A stretch of DNA of 64,000 bases from Caballeronia catudaia (GCF_001544755.2 NZ_FCOF02000003.1:62001-126000), one strand, 5' to 3'; positions 16,875 to 26,601 are shown, counted from the first letter of the stretch. Numbers and translations: made by a program. Notes: generated by a model from the letters alone, not told the origin.

Positions 16875-17780
16875 TTACACCGGAAACGGATGAACGTTGT
16901 CCCCGCCCGACGATTCCAGCCACGCGCGCAGTTCCTCTCGCGCCTTGCGCGCGGAATCGAGTGCGCCCTGCACACGCGCCTCCAGCACGACGGATTTCGC
17001 CGGTTTCGCGATGACATCGGCCGCGCCGGCGTCGAGCGTGCACTGCTCGGTTGCGGCATCGCGCGCGTCGGCGAGCACGACGATGGGTACATGACCATAC
17101 TGCGCCAGCAATGAACGCACGGCCTCGCACGGGTCATTGCAGCAGGCGGTGTCCAGCACGATAGCGTCCGGCTGTTTGCGTTCGGCGACACGCAGCGCGG
17201 CTTCGCAATCTGTCACCACGTCGACCGCGCCGATCGCTTCGAGCGCCTGACGGTGCGCCTGCGCGGTATCGCTCGCGAGGATGCCGAGCACGCGCACGCC
17301 GGTAGGTTTGGACACAGGCTTCGCGCCTTCGCGGTGCAAGCGCGCGTGCGCTTCCATCACACGACGCCGCAAACGAAGCTGTGCGCGCACGCGCGCCTGC
17401 AGGCGTGGCGCGACGAGCGGCTTGATGACATAGTCGGCCGCTCCCATGCGAAACGCATCGACTTCGAGCGCGGGCGCGTCGTGACTCGTGACGAAGATCA
17501 CCGGTACGCGCGCGAGCTTTGCATCCTTCTTGAGGATCTCGCAGACATCGAAGCCCGTCATAGTGGGCAAGTTGGCATCGAGAAGAATGAGATCCGGCGT
17601 TGCTTCACGGGCCAGCGCGAGCGCAGCCTCGCCGGTGGTGGCAAAACGCTGGTCGGGAAATTCCGCCAGCATTTCGCCAAGGATGCGGATCGTGGCCGGA
17701 TCGTCGTCGACGAGAAGCAAACGCGGCTGATACGTTGAAGTGGAGTTCTCTGTCTTAACCATGTTCGAACGGGTATTCAT
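16875..17780 (-). CDS. Tandem receiver-domain response regulator without output domain
   Basis: A 301-residue protein with two receiver domains. The first is canonical: LLLVDDDP, phospho-Asp68 (LILLDANLP), Thr/Ser in FVTSHD and Lys in VIKP (120). The second (about 162-280) keeps Asp210 (IVLDTACC) and Lys259 (IAKPAK) but has lost the acidic cluster in its first strand, so it may be inactive or regulatory. No DNA-binding or enzymatic domain follows, so it probably acts through protein contacts or as a phosphate sink. It converges on the hybrid kinase gene. Confidence 0.9.
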   Translation of the reverse strand: MNTRSNMVKTENSTSTYQPRLLLVDDDPATIRILGEMLAEFPDQRFATTGEAALALAREATPDLILLDANLPTMTGFDVCEILKKDAKLARVPVIFVTSHDAPALEVDAFRMGAADYVIKPLVAPRLQARVRAQLRLRRRVMEAHARLHREGAKPVSKPTGVRVLGILASDTAQAHRQALEAIGAVDVVTDCEAALRVAERKQPDAIVLDTACCNDPCEAVRSLLAQYGHVPIVVLADARDAATEQCTLDAGAADVIAKPAKSVVLEARVQGALDSARKAREELRAWLESSGGDNVHPFPV

Positions 17781-18168
17781 CAGACGATGACGCAGCCACA
17801 GACTTTACGCCTGCCGCGCGTGCGTCGCAATTCAGTAATCACAGTATTTATTATCTGATATTTCAGCGCTTCCAAATTAATTCATCGCTAGATTTCTCTG
17901 CTAGAGCGCACGTATTCATAAGTGGATAGGTAATTCATTCCGACACTTCGGCCACCGCTCGCCCAGTCAGCATAACCCGCCGCAGATAAAGCACGGATGT
18001 TCAACGCAATTCTGCACGATCGTCTCGCAAAAAATGCTATGACGTTTTTAATCAATTCCGCCGATCAATGTAAACATTCAAAATCGGCTTATCGTTTGCG
18101 AGCCTTTCAGCACTGACAGAACCGGGCGCATACTTGGCGCTACATCTAAAAAAGCCGGGAAAAGAGCC
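17781..18168. other. 388-nt AT-richer divergent control region
   Basis: No gene is seen. The stretch from about 17830 to 18100 is noticeably more AT-rich than its surroundings and presumably holds promoters for the tandem-receiver gene (leftward) and the VpsR-like activator (rightward). I looked for a GG-N10-GC sigma-54 element and found none convincing. GGAAAAGAG just before 18169 is the ribosome site of the activator. Confidence 0.5.
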
Positions 18169-19542
18169 ATGTACGGGGAAGCCAGGACACTCTATTTCGC
18201 TGGGCGGGCGGTTTCCGAGGATCTGTCCGAGCGCTTGCATGCGCGCGGGTGGACTATCGAGCGTATCGATCCGACCAAGCCACTCAAATCCGCCAGGCAT
18301 GGCAAGCGTGCAGCCGCGGGCATCGTCGATCTGACGAGCCGGGGCTTTGCAAAAGAGGCGGCCACGCTCACCGGAATGCTCGCAAGCTATCAGATTGGCT
18401 GGGTCGCGGCGGTCGATGCCGAGCATGTCGACAGCCCTGATATTTGCCGTCTTATCCGCGACTTCTGTTTCGATTATGTGACGGTGCCCGCTTCCGCGGA
18501 CCGACTCGTCGATGCGGTCGGGCACGCATACGGCATGGTGTCGTTGCACGATGCCGCCAGCAACGACCCGCGCAAGGACGACTGCAAGGAAGGCGGCATG
18601 GTCGGCTCCTGCGATGCGATGCAGGCGCTGTATCGCTCGATCCGCAAAGTCGCGATGACCGATGCACCCGTGTTCATTTCGGGCGAATCGGGCACGGGCA
18701 AGGAACTCACCGCGGTGGCGATCCATGAGCGTTCGGTGCGGCGCGATCATCCGTTCGTCGCCATCAACTGCGGGGCGATTCCCGCGCATCTGCTGCAATC
18801 GGAACTCTTCGGTTATGAGCGCGGCGCGTTCACCGGCGCGAATCAGCGCAAGATCGGCCGCGTGGAAGCAGCCGACGGCGGCACGCTCTTTCTCGATGAG
18901 ATCGGCGACTTGCCGCTCGAAAGCCAGGCGAGCCTTCTGCGCTTCTTGCAGGAGCGCAAGATCGAACGCCTCGGCGGACAAGGCTCGACGCCTGTCGATG
19001 TGCGCATCATCTCGGCGACTCACGTCGACATGCAAACGGCGATGCTCGAAGGACGCTTCCGCGCGGACTTGTACCATCGCCTGTGCGTATTGCAGATCGA
19101 CGAGCCGCCGCTGCGCGTGCGCGGCAAGGATATCGAACTGCTTGCGAATCACATGCTCGAACGCTTCAGAAAGGATGCAAGCCGGCGGCTGCGCGGCTTC
19201 GCGCCTTGCGCTATCGCGGCGATTCATAACTATGGCTGGCCCGGCAATGTGCGCGAGCTGATCAATCGCGTGCGCCGCGCCATCGTGATGTCGGAAGCGC
19301 GGCAGATTCTCGCAAGCGATCTCGAACTCGGCGAATATGCCGAAGCTGCGCCGATGACGCTCGCACAAGCGCGTGAAGCGGCCGAGCGGCAGGCGATCGA
19401 AGTCGCGCTGCTGCGCCATCGCGGACGCCTCGGTGAAGCGGCGGAAGAGCTGGGTGTGTCGCGCGTCACGCTGTATCGCATGCTGACGGCGTATGGTTTG
19501 CGAGCGAAAACGGACAGGCCGCTGGAGGCGTCGGGCGCTTAG
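18169..19542 (+). CDS. VpsR/BerB-like sigma-54-dependent activator
   Basis: A 457-residue enhancer-binding protein. Residues 1-130 form an N-terminal VpsR-type domain lacking the usual receiver phospho-site. An AAA+ core follows, with Walker A GESGTGKE (172-179), the sigma-54 contact loop GAFTGA (219-224) and Walker B LFLDE (240-244). A Fis-type helix-turn-helix lies at the C-terminus (GRLGEAAEELGVSRVTLYRM). Relatives (VpsR of Vibrio, BerB of Burkholderia) respond to cyclic di-GMP and drive exopolysaccharide or biofilm genes. The target here is not shown; the next genes are a MATE transporter and an acyltransferase. Confidence 0.92.
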   Translation: MYGEARTLYFAGRAVSEDLSERLHARGWTIERIDPTKPLKSARHGKRAAAGIVDLTSRGFAKEAATLTGMLASYQIGWVAAVDAEHVDSPDICRLIRDFCFDYVTVPASADRLVDAVGHAYGMVSLHDAASNDPRKDDCKEGGMVGSCDAMQALYRSIRKVAMTDAPVFISGESGTGKELTAVAIHERSVRRDHPFVAINCGAIPAHLLQSELFGYERGAFTGANQRKIGRVEAADGGTLFLDEIGDLPLESQASLLRFLQERKIERLGGQGSTPVDVRIISATHVDMQTAMLEGRFRADLYHRLCVLQIDEPPLRVRGKDIELLANHMLERFRKDASRRLRGFAPCAIAAIHNYGWPGNVRELINRVRRAIVMSEARQILASDLELGEYAEAAPMTLAQAREAAERQAIEVALLRHRGRLGEAAEELGVSRVTLYRMLTAYGLRAKTDRPLEASGA

Positions 19543-19900
19543 CGTGTCGTTGCGTGCCGCGTGAATCATGATTCGCTTAAAAGCGCGGCGAGGAACCTTC
19601 ATTCGCGTTCGTCACTCCAACCACCGCATCGTAATCGATGCATCGTGAAAGCCTGAAGCGGCATTCGCGCTTCTCGCGCCATTAGCCCCGTCATGCGTTT
19701 CCTCTCGTAGCCCGCTGGCGTATTCTCGCGCCGCCAGACCGCGCGCTACGCAGTCTTGTCTCATTCATATGCGGCTCGCCGGGCTTTTATCGGTGCGCCC
19801 ATATCAGCGCTTTTGCGCCATGCCATAGCTCGACTCGCTCATCGAAGATGTCGCGTGCTGCGTTCTGGCGTGCCTAGCGAGTAACGTCGGGTTGTCAGTC
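19543..19900. other. Intergenic region before the MATE gene
   Basis: About 350 nt without a gene. GAATCATGATTC at 19563-19574 is a perfect 12-bp palindrome, 20 nt after the activator's stop, a possible regulator site. No sigma-54 element, hairpin terminator or RNA gene was found by eye. Confidence 0.4.
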
Positions 19901-21253
19901 ATGGTCTCGCACAACAACACTTCCCTCGTTCGTCGATTCTCGAACTACGCAGTGCCTACCGTGCTCGCCGCATGGGTCTACTGCATGCATTCCGTCATCA
20001 GCGGCATATTCATTGGACGCCATGTCGGCGCCGATGCACTCGCCGCATTGAATCTGCTCGTCCCGTTGCTTTACCTGCCCTATGCGTTCAGCGTGATGAT
20101 CGGTGTCGGCGGATCGACGCTCGTCTCGCGCCTGCTCGGCGAGCGGCGTGAGCGCGACGCCGCGGAAGCATTCACGCAGGCGCTATGGCTGCTCGTTCTG
20201 TGTGGCGTGGCGTTCACGCTTGCGATCCATTTTTATGCCGACACCTTCGTGCATTGGACCGGCGCCCGCGGCGAACTCGCATTGCTCGCGAAGACTTTCC
20301 TGCATGCTTATGCGCCGTTCGTCCTGTTTCCTACTGCATGCTATGCGCTCGAGCTCTTCTTGCGCATCGAAGGCGCGGCGAAGTTCGGGCTCGCGTGCCT
20401 GATCGCGGGCGGTATCGCCGATGTCGCGCTGACATGGTGGATGGTGAGCCACATGCAATGGGGCATGCGCGGCGCGGCCATCGCATCGGGCATCAGTCAG
20501 GCGCTCCCGTGCATGCCGATGCTGGCATATCACTTCGTCAAGGCGCAACGCGTTCGTCCCGTTGCGCGCGCATTTGCGCGGCTCGATCACGCGTGGCGGA
20601 TGGCCTATAACGGCGTATCGGAGTTTCTGGGCGAGATCGCACCGAGCGTCACGCTCTTCGCCTTCAATCACGCGGTGCTGCGCTGGCTCGGCGATACGGG
20701 ACTCGTCGCGTTCGCCGTCGTCGAATACATGACGATGATCGCATCCGTCACGATGGTCGCACTCGTGCAAAGCATGCAGCCGATCGTGAGCTTCGAGCGT
20801 GGCGCGCGCAATGAGCACGCGGTGACGCGCGCATTTTCCATCGGCATGACCGTGACGGCCGGCTTCGCGCTTGCTGCTGCCCTCGCCATTCTCACGCTCG
20901 CGCAACCCCTCGGCACGCTATTCCTCCCCGATAGTCCCGCAGCCCAGGCGTTGCTGCGTGACGCATTGCCGTGGTGCGCGCTGGCGTTCCTGCCCGCCGC
21001 GGTCAATGTCGCGATCAGCGGATATCTCACCGCCATCGAAGCGCCCCTTGCATCGATGATCGTCGCACTGCTGCGCAGTTGGCTATTGCTGTTGATGATG
21101 CTGTGGCTTCTCACCGAATGGCTCGGGCCACGCGGCATCTGGATGACCGTCGCCGTAACGGAAGTGGCGACGCTCGTTGCGAGCATCGTGTTGTATCGCA
21201 CGCGAGGCCGGCGTGCGCATCTGTCCTTCCCTGCGACGCCGAACGCCACTTGA
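19901..21253 (+). CDS. MATE-family multidrug/solute exporter
   Basis: A 450-residue polytopic inner-membrane protein of twelve helices in two related halves, typical of the MATE (NorM/DinF-like) family. The N-terminal FSNYAVPTVLAAWVYCMHSVISGIF and the GVGGSTLVSRLLGE loop are characteristic. Such proteins export cationic or organic substrates using Na+ or H+ gradients; the substrate is unknown. The start may be ATG 19901 or an in-frame TTG at 19892; neither has a strong ribosome site. It converges with the acyltransferase gene with 2 nt between stops. Confidence 0.88.
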   Translation: MVSHNNTSLVRRFSNYAVPTVLAAWVYCMHSVISGIFIGRHVGADALAALNLLVPLLYLPYAFSVMIGVGGSTLVSRLLGERRERDAAEAFTQALWLLVLCGVAFTLAIHFYADTFVHWTGARGELALLAKTFLHAYAPFVLFPTACYALELFLRIEGAAKFGLACLIAGGIADVALTWWMVSHMQWGMRGAAIASGISQALPCMPMLAYHFVKAQRVRPVARAFARLDHAWRMAYNGVSEFLGEIAPSVTLFAFNHAVLRWLGDTGLVAFAVVEYMTMIASVTMVALVQSMQPIVSFERGARNEHAVTRAFSIGMTVTAGFALAAALAILTLAQPLGTLFLPDSPAAQALLRDALPWCALAFLPAAVNVAISGYLTAIEAPLASMIVALLRSWLLLLMMLWLLTEWLGPRGIWMTVAVTEVATLVASIVLYRTRGRRAHLSFPATPNAT

Positions 21254-21255
21254 CG

Positions 21256-22449
21256 CTATGCGTCGCGCGTCAGATGAAAACGACGATCGACCGATGCAAG
21301 CAGGCGTGCCGACAGGCGCGTCGCGCGTCCCTGAATCAGCCGGTCGGATACGCGTGACAGTCCATAAGAGACGGTGAGCACGGCGATCAGCGTCGCGCCG
21401 AACAGCGCCAGCGACGTTTCTCCATTCTTCTCGCCGAATGCGCGATCGAAGAAATGAAACGTCGCGTAGACGCAGATGAAGTGCCAAAGATAAATGCCAT
21501 AGCTTTCGCGGCCGAGCGCGGCGGCGCAGCGGCGGATGAACGTGTTGAGCGGCGCTATTCGCGCATCGTCGCGATGCTTGCGGGCATGCCGCGAACAGAC
21601 GAACAACAGAAACGCGACGGCGCTGCAAGCGGCGAACACAGGCGCGAGCGCATGCGCCTTGTCGAGCCATACGCCGAGTGCGCCTGTCATGAGCGCGAAG
21701 CCCAAAGCGAGCGAAAAATACAGCAACGATACGCGCTTCGTCACCGATGCGCCCAGCAAATGCGAACGGAATGCATACCACGCCCACATGCCGACGATGA
21801 AGCATGGCCCTTGCACAGGCGGCCAGAAATAGCTGAAGCTGTTGTTGGCGACGTTGCATTCGAGCGTGCCGTTGCAATCGCTCATCGACATGACGGCGAA
21901 CGACATGCCGAGCAGCACGACGGTCGCCAGCAGCAGACGCACGCGGTTCATCGCCAGAAAGAACAGCAGCGGCGCAATCATGTAAAAGAGCATTTCCACG
22001 CCGATCGACCATCCTCCCGGCACAACGTTATTGATCGCCGTCGGCGAAAGCGCGTGGAGGAAGACCATGTTGAGCAGGATGTCCATCGGTCCGTGCGCAC
22101 CGAGAACCCAGGCGCGCTCGACGCCCGAGCGCATAGCGCCGAAACTGATGAGGCCATAGATCGCAATCGCCGCGTAATACATCGGCGCTATGCGAAAAAA
22201 GCGTTTGATATAGAAGCGCAACGTGACATGACGGGCATCCGCGCAGCGCGCATGATCCATTTCCAGTGTCATGAAGATCGTGATCGCGCTGATCACGAAG
22301 AACAACTGCACGCCATATTGGCCCATGCGCGCCGCGAGCGTCACGGCGCCCGGCAGATTGGGAAACTGAAACGACAGGTGTACTGCGACCACCCCGACGA
22401 TCGCGAGCGCCCGGCCTGCGTCGAGCGCGGCAACACGTCCTCTTTCCAT
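21256..22449 (-). CDS. Acyltransferase 3 (OafA/YrhL-like) membrane protein
   Basis: A 397-residue integral-membrane acyltransferase with about ten helices. The N-terminal ALDAGRALAIVGVVAVHL carries the conserved Arg and the catalytic His of family 3. FFRIAPMYY and GGWSIGVEMLFY are further family motifs, and SYGIYLWHF lies near the C-terminus. These proteins O-acylate surface sugars such as exopolysaccharide, O-antigen or Nod factor. GAGGAGAG precedes the ATG. Its position near a VpsR-like activator hints at surface polysaccharide decoration, but no glycan synthesis operon is present nearby. Confidence 0.9.
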   Translation of the reverse strand: MERGRVAALDAGRALAIVGVVAVHLSFQFPNLPGAVTLAARMGQYGVQLFFVISAITIFMTLEMDHARCADARHVTLRFYIKRFFRIAPMYYAAIAIYGLISFGAMRSGVERAWVLGAHGPMDILLNMVFLHALSPTAINNVVPGGWSIGVEMLFYMIAPLLFFLAMNRVRLLLATVVLLGMSFAVMSMSDCNGTLECNVANNSFSYFWPPVQGPCFIVGMWAWYAFRSHLLGASVTKRVSLLYFSLALGFALMTGALGVWLDKAHALAPVFAACSAVAFLLFVCSRHARKHRDDARIAPLNTFIRRCAAALGRESYGIYLWHFICVYATFHFFDRAFGEKNGETSLALFGATLIAVLTVSYGLSRVSDRLIQGRATRLSARLLASVDRRFHLTRDA

Positions 22450-22579
22450 CGAAACTCTCCTCGCGGTTGATGCCGACCTTCAAAGGCCGCGAGGCTCGTG
22501 GACAAGCGTGCTTTGCGCGAAGTTCCGTCAGACCGGCGTTATCGCGGCAACTCTTACATCAGGAAACGTATGGATACAT

Positions 22580-23755
22580 TTACGCCGGTGCGTCCTGCCG
22601 CAGAAAGCGCAGAATGCGGCTCGCCACCGTGCGCGGCTGCTCCTGCTGCACCCAATGCCCCGCCCCTTCGATCAGATGCGTCGCGCGAAAGTCGGTACAG
22701 GTCAGCGCGCGCATCGCTTCGAAATCGCCGGGACGCTGGTAATAGCCCCAATCGCTCGCACCCGCGATGAAGCACGACGGCACGTCGATCGTGCGGCCCG
22801 ACCAAAGGCGCAATCCATCCGCATAGCGTGGGTCGGTGCCGCAGCGATACCAGTTCAATCCGCCCTGAAATCCGGTACGCGCGTATTCGCCCGCATAGAT
22901 ATTCAAGTCGTGATCGGCGAGCCACGCGCATGCCGCGATCTGATCTGCATCCGGCATGTGCTCGGCGACGGTCTGCGGCATCGTGGCGTCGGCGTTCATC
23001 ACGTAGTACGTCGGCAGCAACGCGAGTTGATCGGCTGTCACCGATTCGAGCGGATGCGGATGATTGCCTGCCCAGTCCGCACTCTTCACGTGATAGTACG
23101 CACGCAGGAACGCGGCGATTCCTTGCGGCGCATGCCGCATGTCGTCGTTGGCCTCCGCGCCCGAGTAATACCATTGATAGTGCTTGCGCGGCGGATCGAG
23201 CGACGCGAGCGACGCCACCGCTTCAGCCATGACGGACGGCGCCGTTTCGACCCGCGAGAGCGTTGCATCGTTTTTCGCCGTGTTGTACGGGAACGCGGGC
23301 GGCCCCGCGAACGGCGCGCTCATCATCACGACGGACGCGAATACATCGGGACGAATCAACGCGCACCACGCAGCGACGGGCGAACCGAAGTCGTGACCGA
23401 TCACCGATGCAACCCTGCGATAACCCAAGGCCGACACCAGACCCAGCACGTCGCGCACGAGATTCGGGAAGGTGAATTCGTTCAGATCGGCGTCGAACAA
23501 GGCCGTGCCGCCGAGGGTGCGTCCATAACCGCGCTGATCCGGCGCAATCACATGAAAACCCGCATCCGCAAGCGGCTTCATGATCTTGCGCCAGCTAAAA
23601 GCGAGTTCGGGAAAGCCGTGCAGAAGCACGATGCAGGGCCGGCCAGGCGCATCGAATCCGGCTTCGAGCACATGCATCGAAAGGCCATTGCCATTGTCGA
23701 TCATGCGCGAGCGGATGCCTTCAGGCAAAGGCAGATCGTTCAGCGGTTCGTTCAT
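22580..23755 (-). CDS. Epoxide-hydrolase-like alpha/beta hydrolase
   Basis: A 391-residue alpha/beta hydrolase of the soluble epoxide hydrolase/haloalkane dehalogenase branch. HGFPE forms the oxyanion hole. GHDFGS supplies an Asp nucleophile, the hallmark of epoxide hydrolases rather than esterases. Cap-domain Tyr residues (YYSGAEAN, FLRAYYH) and a C-terminal His in EGAGHWVQQE complete the site. It would open epoxides to diols in the cytoplasm; the natural substrate is unknown. The start at 23755 follows CGGAGAC. It is divergent from an isocitrate lyase-type gene. Confidence 0.9.
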   Translation of the reverse strand: MNEPLNDLPLPEGIRSRMIDNGNGLSMHVLEAGFDAPGRPCIVLLHGFPELAFSWRKIMKPLADAGFHVIAPDQRGYGRTLGGTALFDADLNEFTFPNLVRDVLGLVSALGYRRVASVIGHDFGSPVAAWCALIRPDVFASVVMMSAPFAGPPAFPYNTAKNDATLSRVETAPSVMAEAVASLASLDPPRKHYQWYYSGAEANDDMRHAPQGIAAFLRAYYHVKSADWAGNHPHPLESVTADQLALLPTYYVMNADATMPQTVAEHMPDADQIAACAWLADHDLNIYAGEYARTGFQGGLNWYRCGTDPRYADGLRLWSGRTIDVPSCFIAGASDWGYYQRPGDFEAMRALTCTDFRATHLIEGAGHWVQQEQPRTVASRILRFLRQDAPA

Positions 23756-23942
23756 GTTTGTCTCCGATCGGGCAAGATCGTATCTTGCGATGCGTTCCTG
23801 CTTCGAGCAAGACCGCGAACCGATTCGCGTCCCGCTATGCACTCGAAATGCCCGCGTATGCGCGCATGAGCACCCGATAGCCGCACGCGATAACATTGCA
23901 GACAACGCCCCGAACACGAACTCCATTTCCGGAACCGAAGCC

Positions 23943-24824
23943 ATGACCACTTCTTCCTCCCGCCGCCGCGCCGCCTTTCGCGAACGGGTCAACGCGCGGC
24001 GCGGCCTGCTATTGCCCGGCGCCTTCAACGCGATGAGCGCGCGCATCGTCGCCGATCTGGGTTTCGAAGCGATCTATATCACTGGCGCGGGCGTGACGAA
24101 CATGTCGCTCGGCATGCCCGATCTCGGGTTCATGGGCCTTGCGGAAATCGCGGAGCATACGTCGCGCATTCGCGATGCGGTGGACCTGCCGCTCATCGTC
24201 GATGCGGATACGGGCTTCGGCAATGCGCTCAACGTGCGTCATACGGTACGCACGCTCGAGCGCGCGGGCGCCGATGCGATTCAGCTCGAAGATCAGGTGA
24301 TGCCGAAGAAATGCGGCCATTTCGCGGGCAAAGCCGTGATCTCGACGAACGAAATGGTGGGCAAGATTCGCGCGGCCGTGGATGCGCGCGAAGACGATAA
24401 CTTCCAGATCATCGCGCGCACCGATGCATGCGCGGTGGAAGGCTTCGATGCGGCGATCGAGCGCGCGCGCGCATTCGTCGATGCCGGTGCGGACATTCTC
24501 TTTGTCGAAGCGATCGAAACGCCGGAGCAGATCGCATCGCTGCCGAAGTTGCTCGATGCGCCGCAGCTCATCAACATCGTGATAGGCGGCAAGACGCCGG
24601 TCACGGATCAGGCGGATCTCGCGCGTCTAGGCTTCAGCCTCGTGCTGTATGCCAATGCGGCATTGCAAAGCGCCGTGCGCGGCATGCAGACGGCGCTCGG
24701 CGCTTTGAAATCGCAAGGACGGCTCGATGAAGATCCTGCCGTGGTCGCGCCGTTCGCCGAGCGTCAGCGGCTCGTCAACAAGCCGCTCTTCGACGAACTC
24801 GACCGCAAATACGCAGCCGATTGA
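23943..24824 (+). CDS. Isocitrate lyase/PEP mutase family enzyme
   Basis: A 293-residue TIM-barrel lyase of the isocitrate lyase/phosphoenolpyruvate mutase superfamily. The metal-binding DADTGFG, the QLEDQ strand and the gating-loop KKCGH (Cys124) are present. The Cys indicates a lyase (methylisocitrate, dimethylmalate or oxaloacetate-type) rather than a phosphonate mutase. It is longer than a bare oxaloacetate decarboxylase and close in size to methylisocitrate lyase, but lacks prp neighbours. I annotate by superfamily only. It converges with the DUF4148 gene 7 nt downstream. Confidence 0.88.
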   Translation: MTTSSSRRRAAFRERVNARRGLLLPGAFNAMSARIVADLGFEAIYITGAGVTNMSLGMPDLGFMGLAEIAEHTSRIRDAVDLPLIVDADTGFGNALNVRHTVRTLERAGADAIQLEDQVMPKKCGHFAGKAVISTNEMVGKIRAAVDAREDDNFQIIARTDACAVEGFDAAIERARAFVDAGADILFVEAIETPEQIASLPKLLDAPQLINIVIGGKTPVTDQADLARLGFSLVLYANAALQSAVRGMQTALGALKSQGRLDEDPAVVAPFAERQRLVNKPLFDELDRKYAAD

Positions 24825-24831
24825 GAACGTC

Positions 24832-25131
24832 TTAACGCGAGTACATTGCGTTCCAGTCGGATTGCGGCACGCGCGCCGCGCCGGACTGCGACGTGCCGTT
24901 AGCCGCGCCGCCATAAGCCGTCGCGCCATTGCGTGCAGCGAGCTTCGCCTCGGCCGCCTGGATCGCCTCGGGATAGTGCGCCTGATCGCCGTCGCCAACG
25001 TGATAACCCGCACTGGCCAGTTCAGCGAGCTCCGCACGCACCTGAGCGCGCGTGATCTGGCTTTGAGCAAACGAAGCCACGGGAATGACGAGAGCGGTCG
25101 CGACGACTGCCGCGCGGATGATCGACTTCAT
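24832..25131 (-). CDS. DUF4148 family secreted small protein
   Basis: A 99-residue exported protein typical of Burkholderiales DUF4148: signal peptide cut after SFA, then the conserved ITRAQVRAELAEL helix, AGY and a YP motif. The function of the family is unknown; it is presumed periplasmic. The C-terminus is Gly/Ser/Asn-rich. It is the lone gene on this strand between two rightward genes. Confidence 0.9.
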   Translation of the reverse strand: MKSIIRAAVVATALVIPVASFAQSQITRAQVRAELAELASAGYHVGDGDQAHYPEAIQAAEAKLAARNGATAYGGAANGTSQSGAARVPQSDWNAMYSR

Positions 25132-25356
25132 GATGAAACTCCAGTGTTTATGAGGTGCCTGGTTTCGAACATAGTGTTGTTCGAAGCAGTGACAGAAGTC
25201 TAAAACGCTGGTCCTTTCGGGTTAACCCCGAGCGCCGGAAAGCACCTTTCACGAAAACGCGCGGAATCGTCGCGCATTCTTCGAGCAGAAGAATTTGCTA
25301 TGCTGGCCGCCGGACACCTCATGGCGCGAAGCGCCCGTCAAACACTGGAGATAAAG

Positions 25357-25650
25357 ATGGCAAAAGGTTATTGGGTCAGCGTGTACAAGACGATCATTAA
25401 GCCCGAGCAGACCGCGGAATACGCGAAGATCGCAACGCAGGCCATTGCTGAAGGCGGCGGACGTCCTCTCGTTCGCGGCGTCGCGTCGATGACGCAGGGC
25501 GAAGGCGTCATCGAGCGCACGGTCGTGATCGAATTCGATTCGATCGACGCGGCTGTCGCCGCCTATAACAGCGCAACGTATCAGCACGCGCTGGAAGTGC
25601 TGGGCGATTCCGTGGTGCGCGACTTCCGTATCGTCGAAGGCGTCGCTTAA
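25357..25650 (+). CDS. DUF1330 family protein
   Basis: A 97-residue dimeric alpha/beta barrel protein of the DUF1330 family. MAKGYWVSVYKTI, then GGRPLVRG and the conserved ERTVVIEF segment mark it. The family may contain small oxidoreductase or isomerase-like proteins but no reaction is established. The start is chosen from CTGGAG at 8 nt; 19 upstream in-frame codons are not coding. It converges with the haloacid dehalogenase gene. Confidence 0.9.
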   Translation: MAKGYWVSVYKTIIKPEQTAEYAKIATQAIAEGGGRPLVRGVASMTQGEGVIERTVVIEFDSIDAAVAAYNSATYQHALEVLGDSVVRDFRIVEGVA

Positions 25651-25687
25651 GGCTTTTATACCGGCCGATGTCGGCGGCGCTCGGGAC

Positions 25688-26410
25688 TCAGGCGCCCACG
25701 GCATCGGCCAGTTCATTCATGTCGTTCGCGACGACATCCCAGTCGCTCTCGGCTTTCAGATCGACCGTCTGACCCGCACCGCGCTCATACGGACGCGCGA
25801 CGAATGCCGTGCGCAAGCCGCATTTTCTTGCAGCGGCGAGATCGTCGTTATGCGCGGCGACGAGAGACACCTCTTCCGGTTTCAGCATCAACACTTCCGC
25901 GGTGCGCAGATACGCCTGAGGATCGGGCTTGTAAATCCGCGCGACTTCCGCACCGAGAATCGCATCCCAAGGCAAGCCCGCGCGTTTGGCCATATCCACC
26001 ATCAGCCGGACATTACCGTTTGAAAGCGGCGCGATGATATGGCGGGCCTTCAACCTTTGCAGACCCGACACCGAATCCGGCCACGGATCGAGGCGATGCC
26101 ACGCGAGATTCAATTCGTCGAGTTCTTCCGTGGCAATGCCATTCGGGTCGATGCCGAACTCAGGCAGCACATCCACGAGATTCTCGCGGTGCAGCACGTC
26201 GAGCCGCACGAAGGAGCGCTCGCCGCTGATGACCTTGCGCATCGCGGGCACATAGCGGCTGCGCCATGCATCGGCGAACGCTTCGGGCCGTGCGCCCGCC
26301 TCGCCATGTCGCCGCAGGAACGGCGCAGCCTCGCGCGCGACGCCGCCGCGCCAGTCGACCACGGTGCCGAATACGTCGAATACGAATGCCTTCACTTCAG
26401 ACAAGGCCAC
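25688..26410 (-). CDS. Type II haloacid dehalogenase-like hydrolase
   Basis: A 240-residue HAD-superfamily enzyme most like (S)-2-haloacid dehalogenases. The nucleophile Asp12 lies in FVFDVFGTVVDW, a conserved Ser/Asn is in LSNGN, and Lys and Asp residues lie in GAEVARIYKPD and AAHNDDLAAAR. It would hydrolyse 2-haloalkanoates or a related substrate in the cytoplasm. The start is GTG 26410, fixed by AAGGGAG at proper spacing. The frame open upstream to 26581 has no ribosome site. Confidence 0.9.
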   Translation of the reverse strand: MALSEVKAFVFDVFGTVVDWRGGVAREAAPFLRRHGEAGARPEAFADAWRSRYVPAMRKVISGERSFVRLDVLHRENLVDVLPEFGIDPNGIATEELDELNLAWHRLDPWPDSVSGLQRLKARHIIAPLSNGNVRLMVDMAKRAGLPWDAILGAEVARIYKPDPQAYLRTAEVLMLKPEEVSLVAAHNDDLAAARKCGLRTAFVARPYERGAGQTVDLKAESDWDVVANDMNELADAVGA

Positions 26411-26601
26411 GAGCTTTCTCCCTTTTCGATGAAACCGAAATCGTCTGATCCTAATGCACGGTACGCATTTGTTCCTCGCGCGCACGACTGATTGTCCACC
26501 GCGTGTGTACGCAACGAACCTCGAAAGGCCTAGATTACGACCCATCGGAGCCTTCGGTCCGATCCGCAACAGGCCCAACACATCATCTATCGAGGTTCAT
26601 C

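Noticed and set aside
17781..18168. Sigma-54 promoter upstream of the VpsR-like gene
   Set aside because: No GG-N10-GC element with acceptable flanks could be found by eye.
22508..23869. 453-codon plus-strand frame
   Set aside because: It is antisense to the epoxide-hydrolase-like gene and has shadow composition.
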